Positions 8,530-18,117 are shown, counted from the stretch's first letter. The stretch is DNA of 64,000 nucleotides from Aliidiomarina sp047920995 (GCF_047920995.1 NZ_JBLRWZ010000009.1:1-64000), one strand, 5' to 3'. Program-made: numbers and translations. The notes: generated from the sequence alone by a model not told the origin.

Positions 8530-9295
8530 TGCTGCGGCCTTTATGCTCCGCCTCGTCAGCTACCCTAGTGTGCCAATCCCATTGCTGCTGATTACCACTG
8601 GTAAGTTGCATCTTTAAATTATCACCCGGTTGCAACGGGCCAACGCCGGCAGGTGTACCTGTAAGCACTACATCACCCGGCTCTAGGGTAAATACGGAAG
8701 ATATTTCCGCCAATAATTCAGCCACTGAAAAAATCATATCGCTCACCTTGCCATCTTGTTGCAACTGATCATTTTTATACAGCTGAAAGCTCGCTTTACC
8801 CAGATCACCAAATACTGTAGCCGCTACAAATGGCCCAAGCGGTGCGCTGCCATCAAATGCCTTCGCGCGCTCCCATGGCGCCCCTTCTACTTTCAATTCA
8901 TTTTGTACATCGCGTAAGGTTAAATCGAGCGCTAAACCATATCCAGCAACGTAATCCAGCGCTTTAACGGCACTCACATTGCGCATTGGCGCAGAAATCA
9001 GTACCGCCAACTCGAGCTCGTGGTGGCAGGCGCCAAATTGAGTAGGGATATAAATCCGTTCATGTTGTAACGGTTGTACTGCGTGCGCTGGCTTCATAAA
9101 CAGCAAAGGTTTGCTGGGCACACTGTTGCCAAGCTCTTTCGCATGGTCGGCATAATTGCGGCCTACACACACCAGCTTGCCAAGTTGCAAATGCAATAGC
9201 TTACCACTTACCGAATATAGGCCCCGCTCCACCGCAGTGGTTACATCCGGAGCCCCTACGCCAACTTTTCGATACAACCAATTATCACTTGCCAT
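8522..9295 (-). CDS. Fumarylacetoacetate hydrolase-family protein (YcgM-like)
   Basis: Member of the FAH fold family, likely an acylpyruvate hydrolase or oxaloacetate decarboxylase-type enzyme. The ATG at 9295, one base after the stop of the upstream transglycosylase gene, gives 257 residues; an upstream ATG at 9334 would overlap that gene by 38 bases. Motifs include CVGRNYADHAKELG, the metal-binding HHELELAVLI (E..E), and DLTLRDVQ, plus the C-terminal VVLTGTPAGVGPLQPGD signature. The exact substrate cannot be told from sequence. Part of the MltB-like / YcgM / YcgN run of touching genes. Confidence 0.9.
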   Translation of the reverse strand: MASDNWLYRKVGVGAPDVTTAVERGLYSVSGKLLHLQLGKLVCVGRNYADHAKELGNSVPSKPLLFMKPAHAVQPLQHERIYIPTQFGACHHELELAVLISAPMRNVSAVKALDYVAGYGLALDLTLRDVQNELKVEGAPWERAKAFDGSAPLGPFVAATVFGDLGKASFQLYKNDQLQQDGKVSDMIFSVAELLAEISSVFTLEPGDVVLTGTPAGVGPLQPGDNLKMQLTSGNQQQWDWHTRVADEAEHKGRSNA

Positions 9296-9296
9296 G

Positions 9297-10334
9297 TTAC
9301 CGGCCCATTTGGATGCGATCTGCCAAATGGCCAACGGCCACTACAAAATAGTTGGATCGATTCCAACGCATCAATACATCCCAGTTGTGATAGGCCAAGT
9401 AAGCGCGGCCATCAACACCATCAGGAATAATCACCGAAGCAGGAATATCGCGGCTTGGCAAATCACTACCATCAAACCGGCGGATACCTAATTCTTGCCA
9501 CTCACTGAGTTGCTTTTTAGTGCCTAAGCCCACTAAATCAGTAGCAAAATTCTCTGGCAAGCGTACTTGTCTGCCCCAGGTTTTGCTTTCATCCCAACCC
9601 ACCGAGGCAAGATAATTTGCTGCTGAGGAAAACACATCCGCATAGCTATTCCAGATATCAATTTTGCCATCACCATCACCATCTACGGCATAGGATAAAA
9701 ACGAGCTCGGCATAAATTGAGTTTGCCCCATTGCACCGGCCCATGAACCACGCATTTGTTCCGGCTCAATATGGCCCGCATCAATAATTTCTAATGCCTG
9801 CATTAATTGGCGCTTAAAAAATTCTTCCCGGCGCCCTTCATAAGCCAAGGTGGCTAATGCCGAAATTACTCGAAAGTTACCGGTATAACCGCCATAGTTT
9901 GTTTCAATACCCCACAACGCCACAATAAAGCGCGGCTGCACGCCATACTCAGCACCAATCCGATCCAGCAATTCTTTATGCTCTTCGTATTTGCGAATTC
10001 CCTGCTGCACCTTCCAATCTGGCACTGCTCGCGGCAAGTAAGTATCGAGGGTAATGGTAAATTCTGGTTGGTTGCGATCTGCCGACACAGCGCGCTCATA
10101 AAAACGCACATCTTCGAAGGCGCGTTCAATTGCAGAAGCAGAAATGCCATGCTCTAACGCCTCTACCTTTAACTGCTCCACATAAGCTGGGTAGCCTGCT
10201 TCATCAACATCATTGGCGTGCACCGCAGGCATCCACAACAGCATCATGGTGAACACAGCTAACGTGAGTATGGTGGTTAATTTACAAGCGATAAGCCCAA
10301 CAACGTGCTTACTTTTAAGATACAACTGGCGCAT
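9297..10334 (-). CDS. Lytic murein transglycosylase, MltB family (GH103)
   Basis: Cleaves the MurNAc-GlcNAc bond of peptidoglycan with formation of 1,6-anhydro-MurNAc. The 345-residue protein has an N-terminal signal peptide (about 1-40, ending AVHA) with no lipobox, so it should be a soluble periplasmic enzyme. The catalytic acid is E144 in ALWGIETNYGGYTG; ELAWNSYAD-like EF-hand-type DGDGDGKIDIWNS (about residue 215) matches the calcium site of the Slt35/MltB group, and the GSWAGAMGQTQFMPSS signature precedes it. No LysM or PG_binding_1 domain follows. Its product feeds the AmpG permease encoded at 50-52 kb. Confidence 0.93.
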   Translation of the reverse strand: MRQLYLKSKHVVGLIACKLTTILTLAVFTMMLLWMPAVHANDVDEAGYPAYVEQLKVEALEHGISASAIERAFEDVRFYERAVSADRNQPEFTITLDTYLPRAVPDWKVQQGIRKYEEHKELLDRIGAEYGVQPRFIVALWGIETNYGGYTGNFRVISALATLAYEGRREEFFKRQLMQALEIIDAGHIEPEQMRGSWAGAMGQTQFMPSSFLSYAVDGDGDGKIDIWNSYADVFSSAANYLASVGWDESKTWGRQVRLPENFATDLVGLGTKKQLSEWQELGIRRFDGSDLPSRDIPASVIIPDGVDGRAYLAYHNWDVLMRWNRSNYFVVAVGHLADRIQMGR

Positions 10335-10391
10335 AGTTCTTCCTCGATAATCACAACGATAGGATAACGGTTCAAGCTGTTGTTATTATTG

Positions 10392-10649
10392 TTAATCTAT
10401 CCGTTTCAACAAGCTTTCTACCGGTGGCGGTATCTGTAGATAGTACCCCTCTGTTTCCAGGTGTTCCAGCAGCTTTACACCACTTATACTCGCGAGGTTG
10501 CGTGCTGGGGTAATATTCAGCTTAGTTACCAGTATTTCTGGTGAAAATAGTGGTTGCAATGGCTCGGGAAGATCACTAAGCACAGCAGTAAGAGGCATAT
10601 AAAGATAGGTGTCCGCTTTTTTCGGCGAACGTAATACGCGTACTAACAT
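10392..10649 (-). CDS. YcgL domain-containing protein
   Basis: 85-residue protein of the YcgL family, function unknown. It begins with the family hallmark of basic and glycolytic-type residues (VRVLRSPKKADTYLYMP), where KKADTYLY is the conserved core, and continues with the LPEPLQPLFS segment and the C-terminal LLEHLETEGYYLQIPPP. It lies 18 bases downstream of rnd and is probably co-transcribed with it. In E. coli ycgL is near minCDE and rnd, consistent with this context. Confidence 0.9.
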   Translation of the reverse strand: MLVRVLRSPKKADTYLYMPLTAVLSDLPEPLQPLFSPEILVTKLNITPARNLASISGVKLLEHLETEGYYLQIPPPVESLLKRID

Positions 10650-10667
10650 AATTTCCTCAGCTGGCAG

Positions 10668-11798
10668 TTATCCTGCTACTAACGTATTCAATTTAGCGCC
10701 CAACAAAGCACCGCGCCAACCACATAGCAAATCCGGCTCTGGTAACAATTGCTTGGTACTCTCAGCGGTAAAGTGGTGCCACACATACACTTCATTAATT
10801 TGCTTACGAGATCCCATAAGTGGTGCTGGAATTTTTTCCTGTTCAGCTACATCTTTCATTAACGCTTTCGCAGCTTTAAAGAAGCGTTTATAAGCACCAT
10901 CTTGATCGTAACGAGGAATAGCTTCTGGTTGTTGTTCAACTGGTTCATCTAGGCCGCGCTGCACACACGCCAAAATCGCATCACCATATAAACGCAATGA
11001 TTTCGGGTGCAACTCATCAATTTGGCTTAATTGATTGCGGCTCGCCGGTTGGCTGCGCGCAATATCCGTAAGCACATGATCTCGAGCGATAAACGGCAGG
11101 GCAATATTCTGCTCTCGCGCCAAGCGTAATCGCCAAGCAGCCAACTCGCGCAACACTGCACGGCCAGCACCATCTAATAAGCTTAGTCCGCCCACATCAC
11201 GCCATGCTAAGGCAGGGTTCGTTTCTCGCGCCCGCTTGGCTACTTGTTCCGCACATTCAGCTCGCACTAGCGCTTCCATACCCGCATCTTGCACACGCTT
11301 TTGCAGTTCTGGGTAAAGCTCGGCTAAATACTCAACATCGGCAGCAGCATAGGCTAACTGTTCTGCACTAAGCGGCCGTTGCAACCAATCTGTGCGGCTT
11401 TGAGTTTTATCTACCACTACCGCAAGCATCTGCTCCACTAACCCTGCATAGCCAATTTGCGAGCCATCGGTAACAAAGGCATAAGCGATTTGCGTATCAA
11501 ACATATCCTGCAATACCGCATTATAACGATGGAAAATCTCTAAATCTTCGCCAGCCGCATGCAGTACAGTACGAATATCCGTGTTCAATAAATCCCATAG
11601 GGGCTGCAGATCAACACCATTTAGCGGATCTACTAAAATCACATCATTGCCGCTGCGGGCTTGCACTAACCCTAAATCCGCATACAAGGTGCGCGTACGC
11701 ACAAATTCAGTATCTAACGCAACCCAACCATTTTTTTGCGCCGCAACGCAAAACGCCACCAGTTCCCCGGTGGCGTTAATCATCCGAAATTTACTCAA
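10668..11798 (-). CDS. rnd: Ribonuclease D
   Basis: 3'-5' exoribonuclease of the DEDDy class involved in tRNA 3' maturation. 376 residues, the family's usual length. Exo I is VALDTEFVR (D29, E31), Exo II HAAGEDLEIFHR, and Exo III YAAADVEYLAELY with the tyrosine of the DEDDy class. One HRDC domain follows (about 205-285; ARDHVLTDIARSQP). Its start codon lies 2 bases after the fadD stop, so fadD-rnd form an operon as in E. coli. Confidence 0.96.
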   Translation of the reverse strand: MSKFRMINATGELVAFCVAAQKNGWVALDTEFVRTRTLYADLGLVQARSGNDVILVDPLNGVDLQPLWDLLNTDIRTVLHAAGEDLEIFHRYNAVLQDMFDTQIAYAFVTDGSQIGYAGLVEQMLAVVVDKTQSRTDWLQRPLSAEQLAYAAADVEYLAELYPELQKRVQDAGMEALVRAECAEQVAKRARETNPALAWRDVGGLSLLDGAGRAVLRELAAWRLRLAREQNIALPFIARDHVLTDIARSQPASRNQLSQIDELHPKSLRLYGDAILACVQRGLDEPVEQQPEAIPRYDQDGAYKRFFKAAKALMKDVAEQEKIPAPLMGSRKQINEVYVWHHFTAESTKQLLPEPDLLCGWRGALLGAKLNTLVAG

Positions 11799-11800
11799 TT

Positions 11801-13459
11801 TTACTCATCCCGTAATTCCCGACGAAGAATTTTACCAACATTTGTTTTCGGTAATTCATCGCGGAATTCTACTAATTTCGGCACTTTATAAGCAGTTAAG
11901 TTTTCGCGGCAATAATCAATCAACTCTTTCTCGGTAAGCGATTCATCTTTCTTCACCACAACAACTTTCACTACTTCACCCGATGCATCATGTGGTACGC
12001 CAACTGCTGCAACTTCTAGCACTTTTTCATGGCTTGCCACTACATCTTCAATTTCATTCGGGTATACGTTAAAGCCAGATACAAGAATCATATCTTTCTT
12101 ACGATCTACGATGCGGAAGAAACCATGCTCATCTACTGTGGCCATATCACCCGTAGCAAACCAGCCATCTTTAATCGATTTATCGGTATCTTCAGGGCGC
12201 CCTAAATAACCAGCCATTACCTGCGGGCCCTTTACGAGTAGCTCGCCAGGTTCACCCATAGGCACTTCATTACCATCTTCATCAACAATTTTACAATCGG
12301 TTGATGGCAATGGAATACCGATACTGCCGGTATAATGCTCGATATCAAATGGATTCGCGGTAACTACTGGCGAACACTCCGTTAAACCGTAACCTTCCAA
12401 TAATGGCGAGCCGGTGGTTTTCTCCCAATTCTCTGCAACTGCGCGTTGCACTGCCATGCCGCCGCCAAGAGCGATATTTAGGTGTGAGAAATCGAGATCT
12501 TTAAAGCCAGGGCTGTGTAATAAGCCATTAAACAAGGTATTCACACCAGAAATCATGGTGAACTTGTGCTTGCCTAATTCTTTAATAAAAGCTGGCATAT
12601 CACGTGGATTGGTAATCAAAATGTTTTTGCCACCAAACTTCAAGAAGGCCAAGCAGTTCGAGGTTAACGCAAAGATATGATAAAGCGGTAGTGCAGTAAT
12701 CACTACTTCTTTACCATCGCTCAAACGCGGCAAAATAAAGGCAGAAATTTGGTCAAGGTTGGCCACCATGTTGCGGTGCGTAAGCATTGCTCCCTTTGAT
12801 ACACCCGTTGTACCACCGGTGTATTGTAAGAATGCCAAATCCTCGCCTTTCACTTCAGGACGCGAGTAATTTTTCTTGCTGCCAATAGCTAATACTTCGT
12901 TGAATTCAATGGTATTACTCAAGCTATACGCTGGCACCATCTTCTTCACATATTTCACCACGAAGTTCACGATCTGGCGCTTCGGTGTTGGCATTATATC
13001 GCCAATACCAGTAACGATTACCTTCTCTAGGTTTACGTCTTTCTCTACTTTTTCTAACGTGTGCGCAAAGTTTTTGAGAATAACAATGGCTTTCGTTTTG
13101 GAATCGTTTAGTTGGTGCTTTAACTCACGTGCGGTATATAGTGGGTTTACGTTTACCACTGTCATGCCAGCGCGCAAAATACCAAACAAGGCTATTGGAT
13201 ACTGCAGCAGGTTCGGCATCATCACCGCAACTGGATCGCCTTTCTTTAACCCTAATTCTTCCTGCAAATAAGCAGCAAACTGTTCACTTAATTGATCAAG
13301 CTCACCATAGGTAATGTCTTTGTCCATGTTATGGAACGCAACATGATCGGTATATTTTTTTACGCTCTCTTCGAAGATTTCAACAAGCGAGGCATAATGG
13401 TCCGGGTCAATTTCTTTAGCAACCCCGTTTGGATAACGCTCTAGCCAAATTTTTTCCAC
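11801..13459 (-). CDS. fadD: Long-chain fatty-acid--CoA ligase
   Basis: Activates long-chain fatty acids to acyl-CoA (acyl-AMP intermediate) at the inner membrane face, the entry step of beta-oxidation and the source of the FadR ligand. 552 residues. The P-loop YTGGTTGVSKGAMLTHRN is at about residue 211-228, GYGLTECSPV at about 355, and the C-terminal GDMATVDEHGFFRIVDRKKDMI and KTNVGKILRRELR contain the conserved Asp and catalytic Lys of the ANL family. I found no good FadR operator in the 146 bases upstream; a 9-bp inverted repeat (GTAAGGTAT at 13522-13530 / ATACCTTAC at 13583-13591) is there instead. Confidence 0.96.
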   Translation of the reverse strand: MEKIWLERYPNGVAKEIDPDHYASLVEIFEESVKKYTDHVAFHNMDKDITYGELDQLSEQFAAYLQEELGLKKGDPVAVMMPNLLQYPIALFGILRAGMTVVNVNPLYTARELKHQLNDSKTKAIVILKNFAHTLEKVEKDVNLEKVIVTGIGDIMPTPKRQIVNFVVKYVKKMVPAYSLSNTIEFNEVLAIGSKKNYSRPEVKGEDLAFLQYTGGTTGVSKGAMLTHRNMVANLDQISAFILPRLSDGKEVVITALPLYHIFALTSNCLAFLKFGGKNILITNPRDMPAFIKELGKHKFTMISGVNTLFNGLLHSPGFKDLDFSHLNIALGGGMAVQRAVAENWEKTTGSPLLEGYGLTECSPVVTANPFDIEHYTGSIGIPLPSTDCKIVDEDGNEVPMGEPGELLVKGPQVMAGYLGRPEDTDKSIKDGWFATGDMATVDEHGFFRIVDRKKDMILVSGFNVYPNEIEDVVASHEKVLEVAAVGVPHDASGEVVKVVVVKKDESLTEKELIDYCRENLTAYKVPKLVEFRDELPKTNVGKILRRELRDE

Positions 13460-13605
13460 CGTGAATGCTCCTGATTAGCTGTTATTCTTAAAATTAGTTA
13501 ACACGCAATGTTCGCATATCAGTAAGGTATATCCTAGAGCCAGTTGGCTATTTATAGGCATTTTCTGCGGCATTTCACCGAAATACCTTACCTTTTCACC
13601 GCAAC

Positions 13606-14517
13606 TCATCGCAAGTTGGCGATTAATTCAACAACTTGCTCAGGTTGCTGCATATGCACATGATGGCCACCTTCAAGATGGTGCACCAGCAATTGCGGAA
13701 CATGTTTGCGCCACATCGCTACGGCTTGTGCTAACGCTTCTGTACCTTCAGTACCCATAATAAGCTGCACCTTGCACTGTATACGCTCCAACATATCGAT
13801 TGCGTGCGCTTCTGTAAAGCGAAACGCAGATGCTACTCGCACACGCGGATCTATCCGCCAAGTAACACCATTTTCTACATGCTGAATATTGCGTTCAATA
13901 ATTAAACGCGCCAGCGGCTCACTCAGTTCACTTTTCTCTGCTCGTAACTTTACTAATCGTTCAGTATCTGGATAAATAGGAGCCCGCTTTTCTGCAAGGC
14001 GTTTGCGGTCTTTCAGAGCTTGCGCTAAATGGTCAACTACATCACCTTCCGTGCTTACCCAAAGCCCAAACGCCTCTATTAAAGTTAGCTTCTCTATTCG
14101 CTCAGGGCAAACGGCAGCTACTAACTGAGCCACATAGCCACCCATGCTGTGGCCAACTAAATGCACATTAGATAAGTTTTCTTGTTCTAGAAATGCCACA
14201 ACATCAGCAACATATTCAAGAAAATAATACCACGTGCCCGGCGCCCGATGGCCAGATAGGCCATGGCCGGCAAAATCCAGCGTGCGCCAGTGGGTAGGCG
14301 GCAAATGCTGCCCTAAAAATGGCTGCAGCGGCAAAAAGCTATTGGCATTATCAAGCCAACCATGCAAGGCTACAATGTTGTCGATGTTAGCACTGTTTAC
14401 ACTGTTTGTGCCCGGTAACAACGTTTCGCAACGCGCAAAAGAATGCGGGCCGCCACTCGTAAAAGTATGCAGGCCCGCAAGTTGGATATGCTCTAAATCA
14501 ACCACAAATTCAATCAA
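13606..14517 (-). CDS. Alpha/beta-fold hydrolase
   Basis: 303-residue serine hydrolase of unknown substrate. The nucleophile elbow is HLVGHSMGGYVAQ (Ser near residue 127), the oxyanion region is VALHGWLDNANSF, and the catalytic His lies in EGGHHVHMQQPE near the C terminus. The closest recognisable type is the MhpC/epoxide-hydrolase-like group; it has no signal peptide. It overlaps the 3' end of the Slp-family gene by 8 bases and is inserted between slp and fadD relative to the E. coli order, so a lipid- or ester-related role is a guess from context. Confidence 0.85.
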   Translation of the reverse strand: MIEFVVDLEHIQLAGLHTFTSGGPHSFARCETLLPGTNSVNSANIDNIVALHGWLDNANSFLPLQPFLGQHLPPTHWRTLDFAGHGLSGHRAPGTWYYFLEYVADVVAFLEQENLSNVHLVGHSMGGYVAQLVAAVCPERIEKLTLIEAFGLWVSTEGDVVDHLAQALKDRKRLAEKRAPIYPDTERLVKLRAEKSELSEPLARLIIERNIQHVENGVTWRIDPRVRVASAFRFTEAHAIDMLERIQCKVQLIMGTEGTEALAQAVAMWRKHVPQLLVHHLEGGHHVHMQQPEQVVELIANLR

Positions 14518-15202
14518 TCTGTTCCCTTCCTGGCCTAATCGCTTCTATGGGTGGCCGTGATTCACGATCACTACGTTGTTGCTGAGTGCGTTGTTGCTGG
14601 GTGCGGGGCGTGCCGCGGTAACGTGGCGCCGGCTGCATTATCGGCGTGTAGGGATAATAATAAGGGTGCACCCGGTATGGCCCCGCTCCGTACATGTACC
14701 AACGATAGCGCGGTGAATAAACATCATAGCGCCAATCATCGGCCCGCGGCTGCGGTTCTCGCCATAACTCGGTGCCGCTAGCTTGTACTACCGGAAAATC
14801 AAAATTATATTCCCCAATGGTGCCACTTTCCATGCCCGTATACGTACCTAGCACGGTAATCATACGGCCTTTGGCATACACTTCTGGGTCTATAAACCCA
14901 TTGATAATCACGCGGAAACGACCATAGGAATTATCATTCACTTCTGGCCGACCAAAACTACGGGTTCTGAAACCAACAATCTCTAACTCTGAAGCATTTT
15001 CGCGATTGCGTACTTCTGCAATTACACCACCCCAGCGCACTTGCTCACCAATTTTTTCTGCACTGGCGGCTTGCACCTGATCATAGGTGGTAAGTGTACT
15101 ACCATCACCACGAATAGATTCCGGTAATTGCGAGGCACAGCCCGAGAGTGCAAGGGCAGCTGCACCAAGTAAACAGGCTTTATACAACCATTGAATCTTC
15201 AT
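14510..15202 (-). CDS. Slp/YeaY-family outer-membrane lipoprotein
   Basis: 230-residue lipoprotein with signal peptide and lipobox LSGC (acylated C22). The Slp domain (about 25-170) includes PESIRGDG, QVRWGGVIAEVRN and VLGTYTGMESGTIGEY. The C-terminal tail is low-complexity: a YYYPYTP segment then RTQQQRTQQQR, encoded by a short 12-base direct repeat, and a Pro/Arg-rich end. The place between tsaB and fadD matches E. coli yeaY. Function of Slp proteins is not well defined; an envelope-stress role is assumed. Confidence 0.88.
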   Translation of the reverse strand: MKIQWLYKACLLGAAALALSGCASQLPESIRGDGSTLTTYDQVQAASAEKIGEQVRWGGVIAEVRNRENASELEIVGFRTRSFGRPEVNDNSYGRFRVIINGFIDPEVYAKGRMITVLGTYTGMESGTIGEYNFDFPVVQASGTELWREPQPRADDWRYDVYSPRYRWYMYGAGPYRVHPYYYPYTPIMQPAPRYRGTPRTQQQRTQQQRSDRESRPPIEAIRPGREQID

Positions 15203-15261
15203 GTTTAGTACCTCCGGTTAGCGGCTCGCCTAGTAGTGATGTTACTACATCCCTACTAACG

Positions 15262-15996
15262 CTACTCCCGCCCTGGCAATTTTTGCCATGTTACTTCATT
15301 GCGCACATAGCGCACATCAAATTCTTCTGCCATCACTCCTTGGCCGTGCAAGAATGCATGCAAGCCCAAGGTTAACATATCTTCAGCATGGGGGAAGCGC
15401 ACCTTGCTCGCCACTAGCTTTACATTATTCTCACCATTTTCAGCGCCAGTTAAGCGCTCCGGCAAGGCCTCTGCGTACGTTACAAAACCCGTTCCAGCCG
15501 TGTGCCATTCATGCTCTGCTGATAACTGCGGTACCACGCTTGGCGTACATACAATTTCGTTCTCTTGCCCAGAACCCAGCTGCAACATCAGACCATTTTC
15601 CGCCACATAGGTTCCAAAATATACTTCGCCCATGCGCGCATCAATTGCCACCGCAGCCGCTTTTGCGCCATGTAAACGCAACGTTTGTTGCGCCATCGCC
15701 GCCAAGCTAGAAATGCCGATTACTGGAATCTGCTGGCTAAACGCTAGGCCTTGCGCAATACCTGCTGCAATCCGCACACCAGTGAAGCTTCCGGGGCCAT
15801 GGCCAACCACAATGGCATCAATATCCGCCAGCGTTACGCCAGCGTCTTGCAGCACTTCTTGCACATAAGGCAAGAGCAAATCGGCGTGCTTTCGCGGGGC
15901 TTCCTGGCCACGAGAAATTAATCGTGTGCCATCTGTATACGCAACAGAACAGTATTCGGTTGCACTATCAATTGCCAACAGGCGGGTATTTTTCAT
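15262..15996 (-). CDS. tsaB: tRNA threonylcarbamoyladenosine biosynthesis protein TsaB
   Basis: Non-catalytic ASKHA-fold partner of TsaD (with TsaE) in t6A37 formation on ANN-decoding tRNAs. 244 residues with LLAIDSATEYCSVA at the N terminus, the HADLLLPYVQEVL helix and the conserved VVGHGPGSFTGVRI motif; the SSLAAMAQQ and DARMGEVYFG segments are also typical. It lies 18 bases after yoaA on the same strand, the same neighbourhood as in E. coli. Confidence 0.95.
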   Translation of the reverse strand: MKNTRLLAIDSATEYCSVAYTDGTRLISRGQEAPRKHADLLLPYVQEVLQDAGVTLADIDAIVVGHGPGSFTGVRIAAGIAQGLAFSQQIPVIGISSLAAMAQQTLRLHGAKAAAVAIDARMGEVYFGTYVAENGLMLQLGSGQENEIVCTPSVVPQLSAEHEWHTAGTGFVTYAEALPERLTGAENGENNVKLVASKVRFPHAEDMLTLGLHAFLHGQGVMAEEFDVRYVRNEVTWQKLPGRE

Positions 15997-16014
15997 GCGT
16001 TACTCTTGCCTAAG

Positions 16015-18054
16015 TTAATTATTTTCACAGGTAATGGGCGGCTCTTTATCTAAAGCTGAAGGCTCTTTCCCAGCCGCTGAAGGCTCTTTGCCATGCGCTG
16101 AGGGCTCTTTGCCATGCGCTGAAGGCTCTGGCACCGCAGCTAAAAAATCCAGCGCTTTTTGCAGCGAGCGAGTGCGAGCCATATCCGGTAAGCTGGCTAA
16201 AAAGGTAGTGCCATACCCTTTGGTTACTAAGCGGTTATCACCCACAATCAGCACACCGCGATCGGTAACATCGCGCACCAAGCGCCCAGCACCCTGTTTC
16301 ATTGCGATTACCGCCTGTGGGATCTGAATACTCGCAAACGGATTACCGCCCTTCATTTTACAATCTTCTACCCGCGCTTGCAGCAATGGCTCGTCGGGCG
16401 ATGTAAAAGGTAGTTTATCAATAATCACACAGCTAAGCGCATCACCACGCACATCCACCCCTTCCCAGAAGGAACTAGTACCAAGTAATACGGCATTCCC
16501 CGCTGCCACAAACTGGTTTAATAGTTCGCGTTTACTACTTTGCCCTTGCACCAACAGCGGCCTATCAATTACACCCAATAAATTCGTGGCCAGTTTCTGC
16601 AGCATACGGTGGCTTGTGAACAACACAAAGGTGCCGCCACGGTTCACTGCTACTACTTGCTGCACAATATCAGCCAATGCATCCGCCATGGCCGGCGAAT
16701 TCGGTTCTGGTAAATAACGTGGCAAACACAGCATGGCCTGCTTCTGGAAATCGAATGGGCTATCTAAAATCAATGTTTTAGCCTTCTGTAAGCCCAACCG
16801 TTCATTAAAATAATCGAATGAGCCTTCTACCGTAAGCGTTGCCGAGGTAAACACCCAGCGCGCGTTTTGCTCGGCGAGTTGGCGGCCGAAAGGCTCGGCT
16901 ACGGAAAGCGGTGTACGATGCACAGTTAAGTGCCGCTGCGAGGTTTCGTACCAATAGCTGTAACCGGTAACTTGCGTATTTAGCAGCAAATCCCAGCGTT
17001 TACGAATCAACTCCAAACGCTCTAAGCACTGATCAAGATCCTTATCCCGCCCCACTAGGCCCTTACAAATCGCCTGGGCACGGCTAATTAACTCGGCTAA
17101 ATGAGTGCTCGCTTTCGCCGTTTCATCATGGTGTAGCGCATCGCGCCAATTGCTGCGTTCCGGATCAAGTGGAAAATTCAGCCGCAAATCTCGCGCCGCA
17201 CGATCCAGCTGATCGGCAATTTGTGAAAGCGCTTTAGCATCTCGCACCACGGTTTTGTAGAGAAACTGCAAATCTTTGCACAGCTCCACAATGGCGCGCG
17301 TAGATACGGTATCACTAAAGTATTGGCTGGCAATATCGGGTAGTTGGTGTGCTTCATCAAATACCACAATATCGGCGGCAGGAATTAGCTCGCCAAAACC
17401 GGTGTCTTTTAGCACTAAATCGGCGCAAAACAAATGGTGATTCACCACCACAATATCGGCTTCTAAGGCTTCTTTGCGGGCCTGCACCAAATAACAATCT
17501 TCATACTGCGGGCATTCACGCCCCAAACAGTTATCAATGGTACTGGTAACCCGTGGTAACACTTGCGCATCTTCGGGCAAGGTGGCGAGCTCACCTAAAT
17601 CACCCGTTCTGGTTCTATTCGCCCAATCGCGCACTTCTTGCAGTTGTGCCAGCACCTTACTATCAGCATCTGCAGGATGGCGAATGGATTGCTCTAAACG
17701 GTTTAAACATAAATAATTGGAGCGCCCTTTTAACAAGGCGGCAACTGCTTGTGGCGCCAGCGCATCACGCAGTTGCGGTAAATCTCTATGAAACAACTGT
17801 TCTTGTAAATTACGCGTGCCCGTGGAAAGAATCACTTTTGCCCCACTACCAGCTCGGCAGCGTAACAAAGCCGGAGCTAAGTAAGCGAAGGTTTTACCCG
17901 TGCCGGTTTCTGCTTCCACCACCAATTGATCGCCTGCTTTATCAAGCGCGGCAATAGCTGCAGCCATTTCTTGCTGGGCTGGGCGGGGTTGAAATCCGGG
18001 CAACGCTTTGCTGAGTGCCCCACCCGAGCGAAAAACTGCGGTAACCTCTGACAT
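16015..18054 (-). CDS. yoaA: DinG/XPD-family ATP-dependent helicase YoaA, with heptapeptide-repeat tail
   Basis: Fe-S superfamily 2 5'-3' DNA helicase; E. coli YoaA binds the clamp-loader chi subunit and helps repair stalled forks. 679 residues (E. coli about 636). Walker A AETGTGKT is at about 48-55, four Fe-S cysteines are C116, C176, C181 and C187, and the Walker B box is DEAH at 233-236. GQSSKRELLNQF and the GAGRLVRDVTDRG motif VI follow. The C terminus carries four imperfect copies of the heptapeptide EPSAHGK encoded by 21-bp repeats (16040-16130), absent from E. coli YoaA. Divergent from the sensor kinase gene; in operon with tsaB. Confidence 0.93.
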   Translation of the reverse strand: MSEVTAVFRSGGALSKALPGFQPRPAQQEMAAAIAALDKAGDQLVVEAETGTGKTFAYLAPALLRCRAGSGAKVILSTGTRNLQEQLFHRDLPQLRDALAPQAVAALLKGRSNYLCLNRLEQSIRHPADADSKVLAQLQEVRDWANRTRTGDLGELATLPEDAQVLPRVTSTIDNCLGRECPQYEDCYLVQARKEALEADIVVVNHHLFCADLVLKDTGFGELIPAADIVVFDEAHQLPDIASQYFSDTVSTRAIVELCKDLQFLYKTVVRDAKALSQIADQLDRAARDLRLNFPLDPERSNWRDALHHDETAKASTHLAELISRAQAICKGLVGRDKDLDQCLERLELIRKRWDLLLNTQVTGYSYWYETSQRHLTVHRTPLSVAEPFGRQLAEQNARWVFTSATLTVEGSFDYFNERLGLQKAKTLILDSPFDFQKQAMLCLPRYLPEPNSPAMADALADIVQQVVAVNRGGTFVLFTSHRMLQKLATNLLGVIDRPLLVQGQSSKRELLNQFVAAGNAVLLGTSSFWEGVDVRGDALSCVIIDKLPFTSPDEPLLQARVEDCKMKGGNPFASIQIPQAVIAMKQGAGRLVRDVTDRGVLIVGDNRLVTKGYGTTFLASLPDMARTRSLQKALDFLAAVPEPSAHGKEPSAHGKEPSAAGKEPSALDKEPPITCENN
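16040..16130 (-). repeat. Four-copy 21-bp tandem repeat encoding EPSAxxK heptads
   Basis: Units at 16040-16060, 16061-16081, 16082-16102 and 16103-16123 plus a partial unit at 16124 each begin GGCTCT on the plus strand; units three and four differ at one base. They encode EPSALDK, EPSAAGK, EPSAHGK and EPSAHGK (read from right to left on the minus strand). A matching repeat is in dnaX at 35072-35120. Confidence 0.9.
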
Positions 18055-18117
18055 CCTAACGTCCTTTGCGATATGCTATGGCCATTATTCCATAAGTTAC
18101 TAAGGATGCCGAATGTT

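Noticed and set aside
13522..13591. 9-bp inverted repeat upstream of fadD as a FadR site
   Set aside because: Arms are 52 bases apart and do not match the FadR core; not assigned to any regulator.
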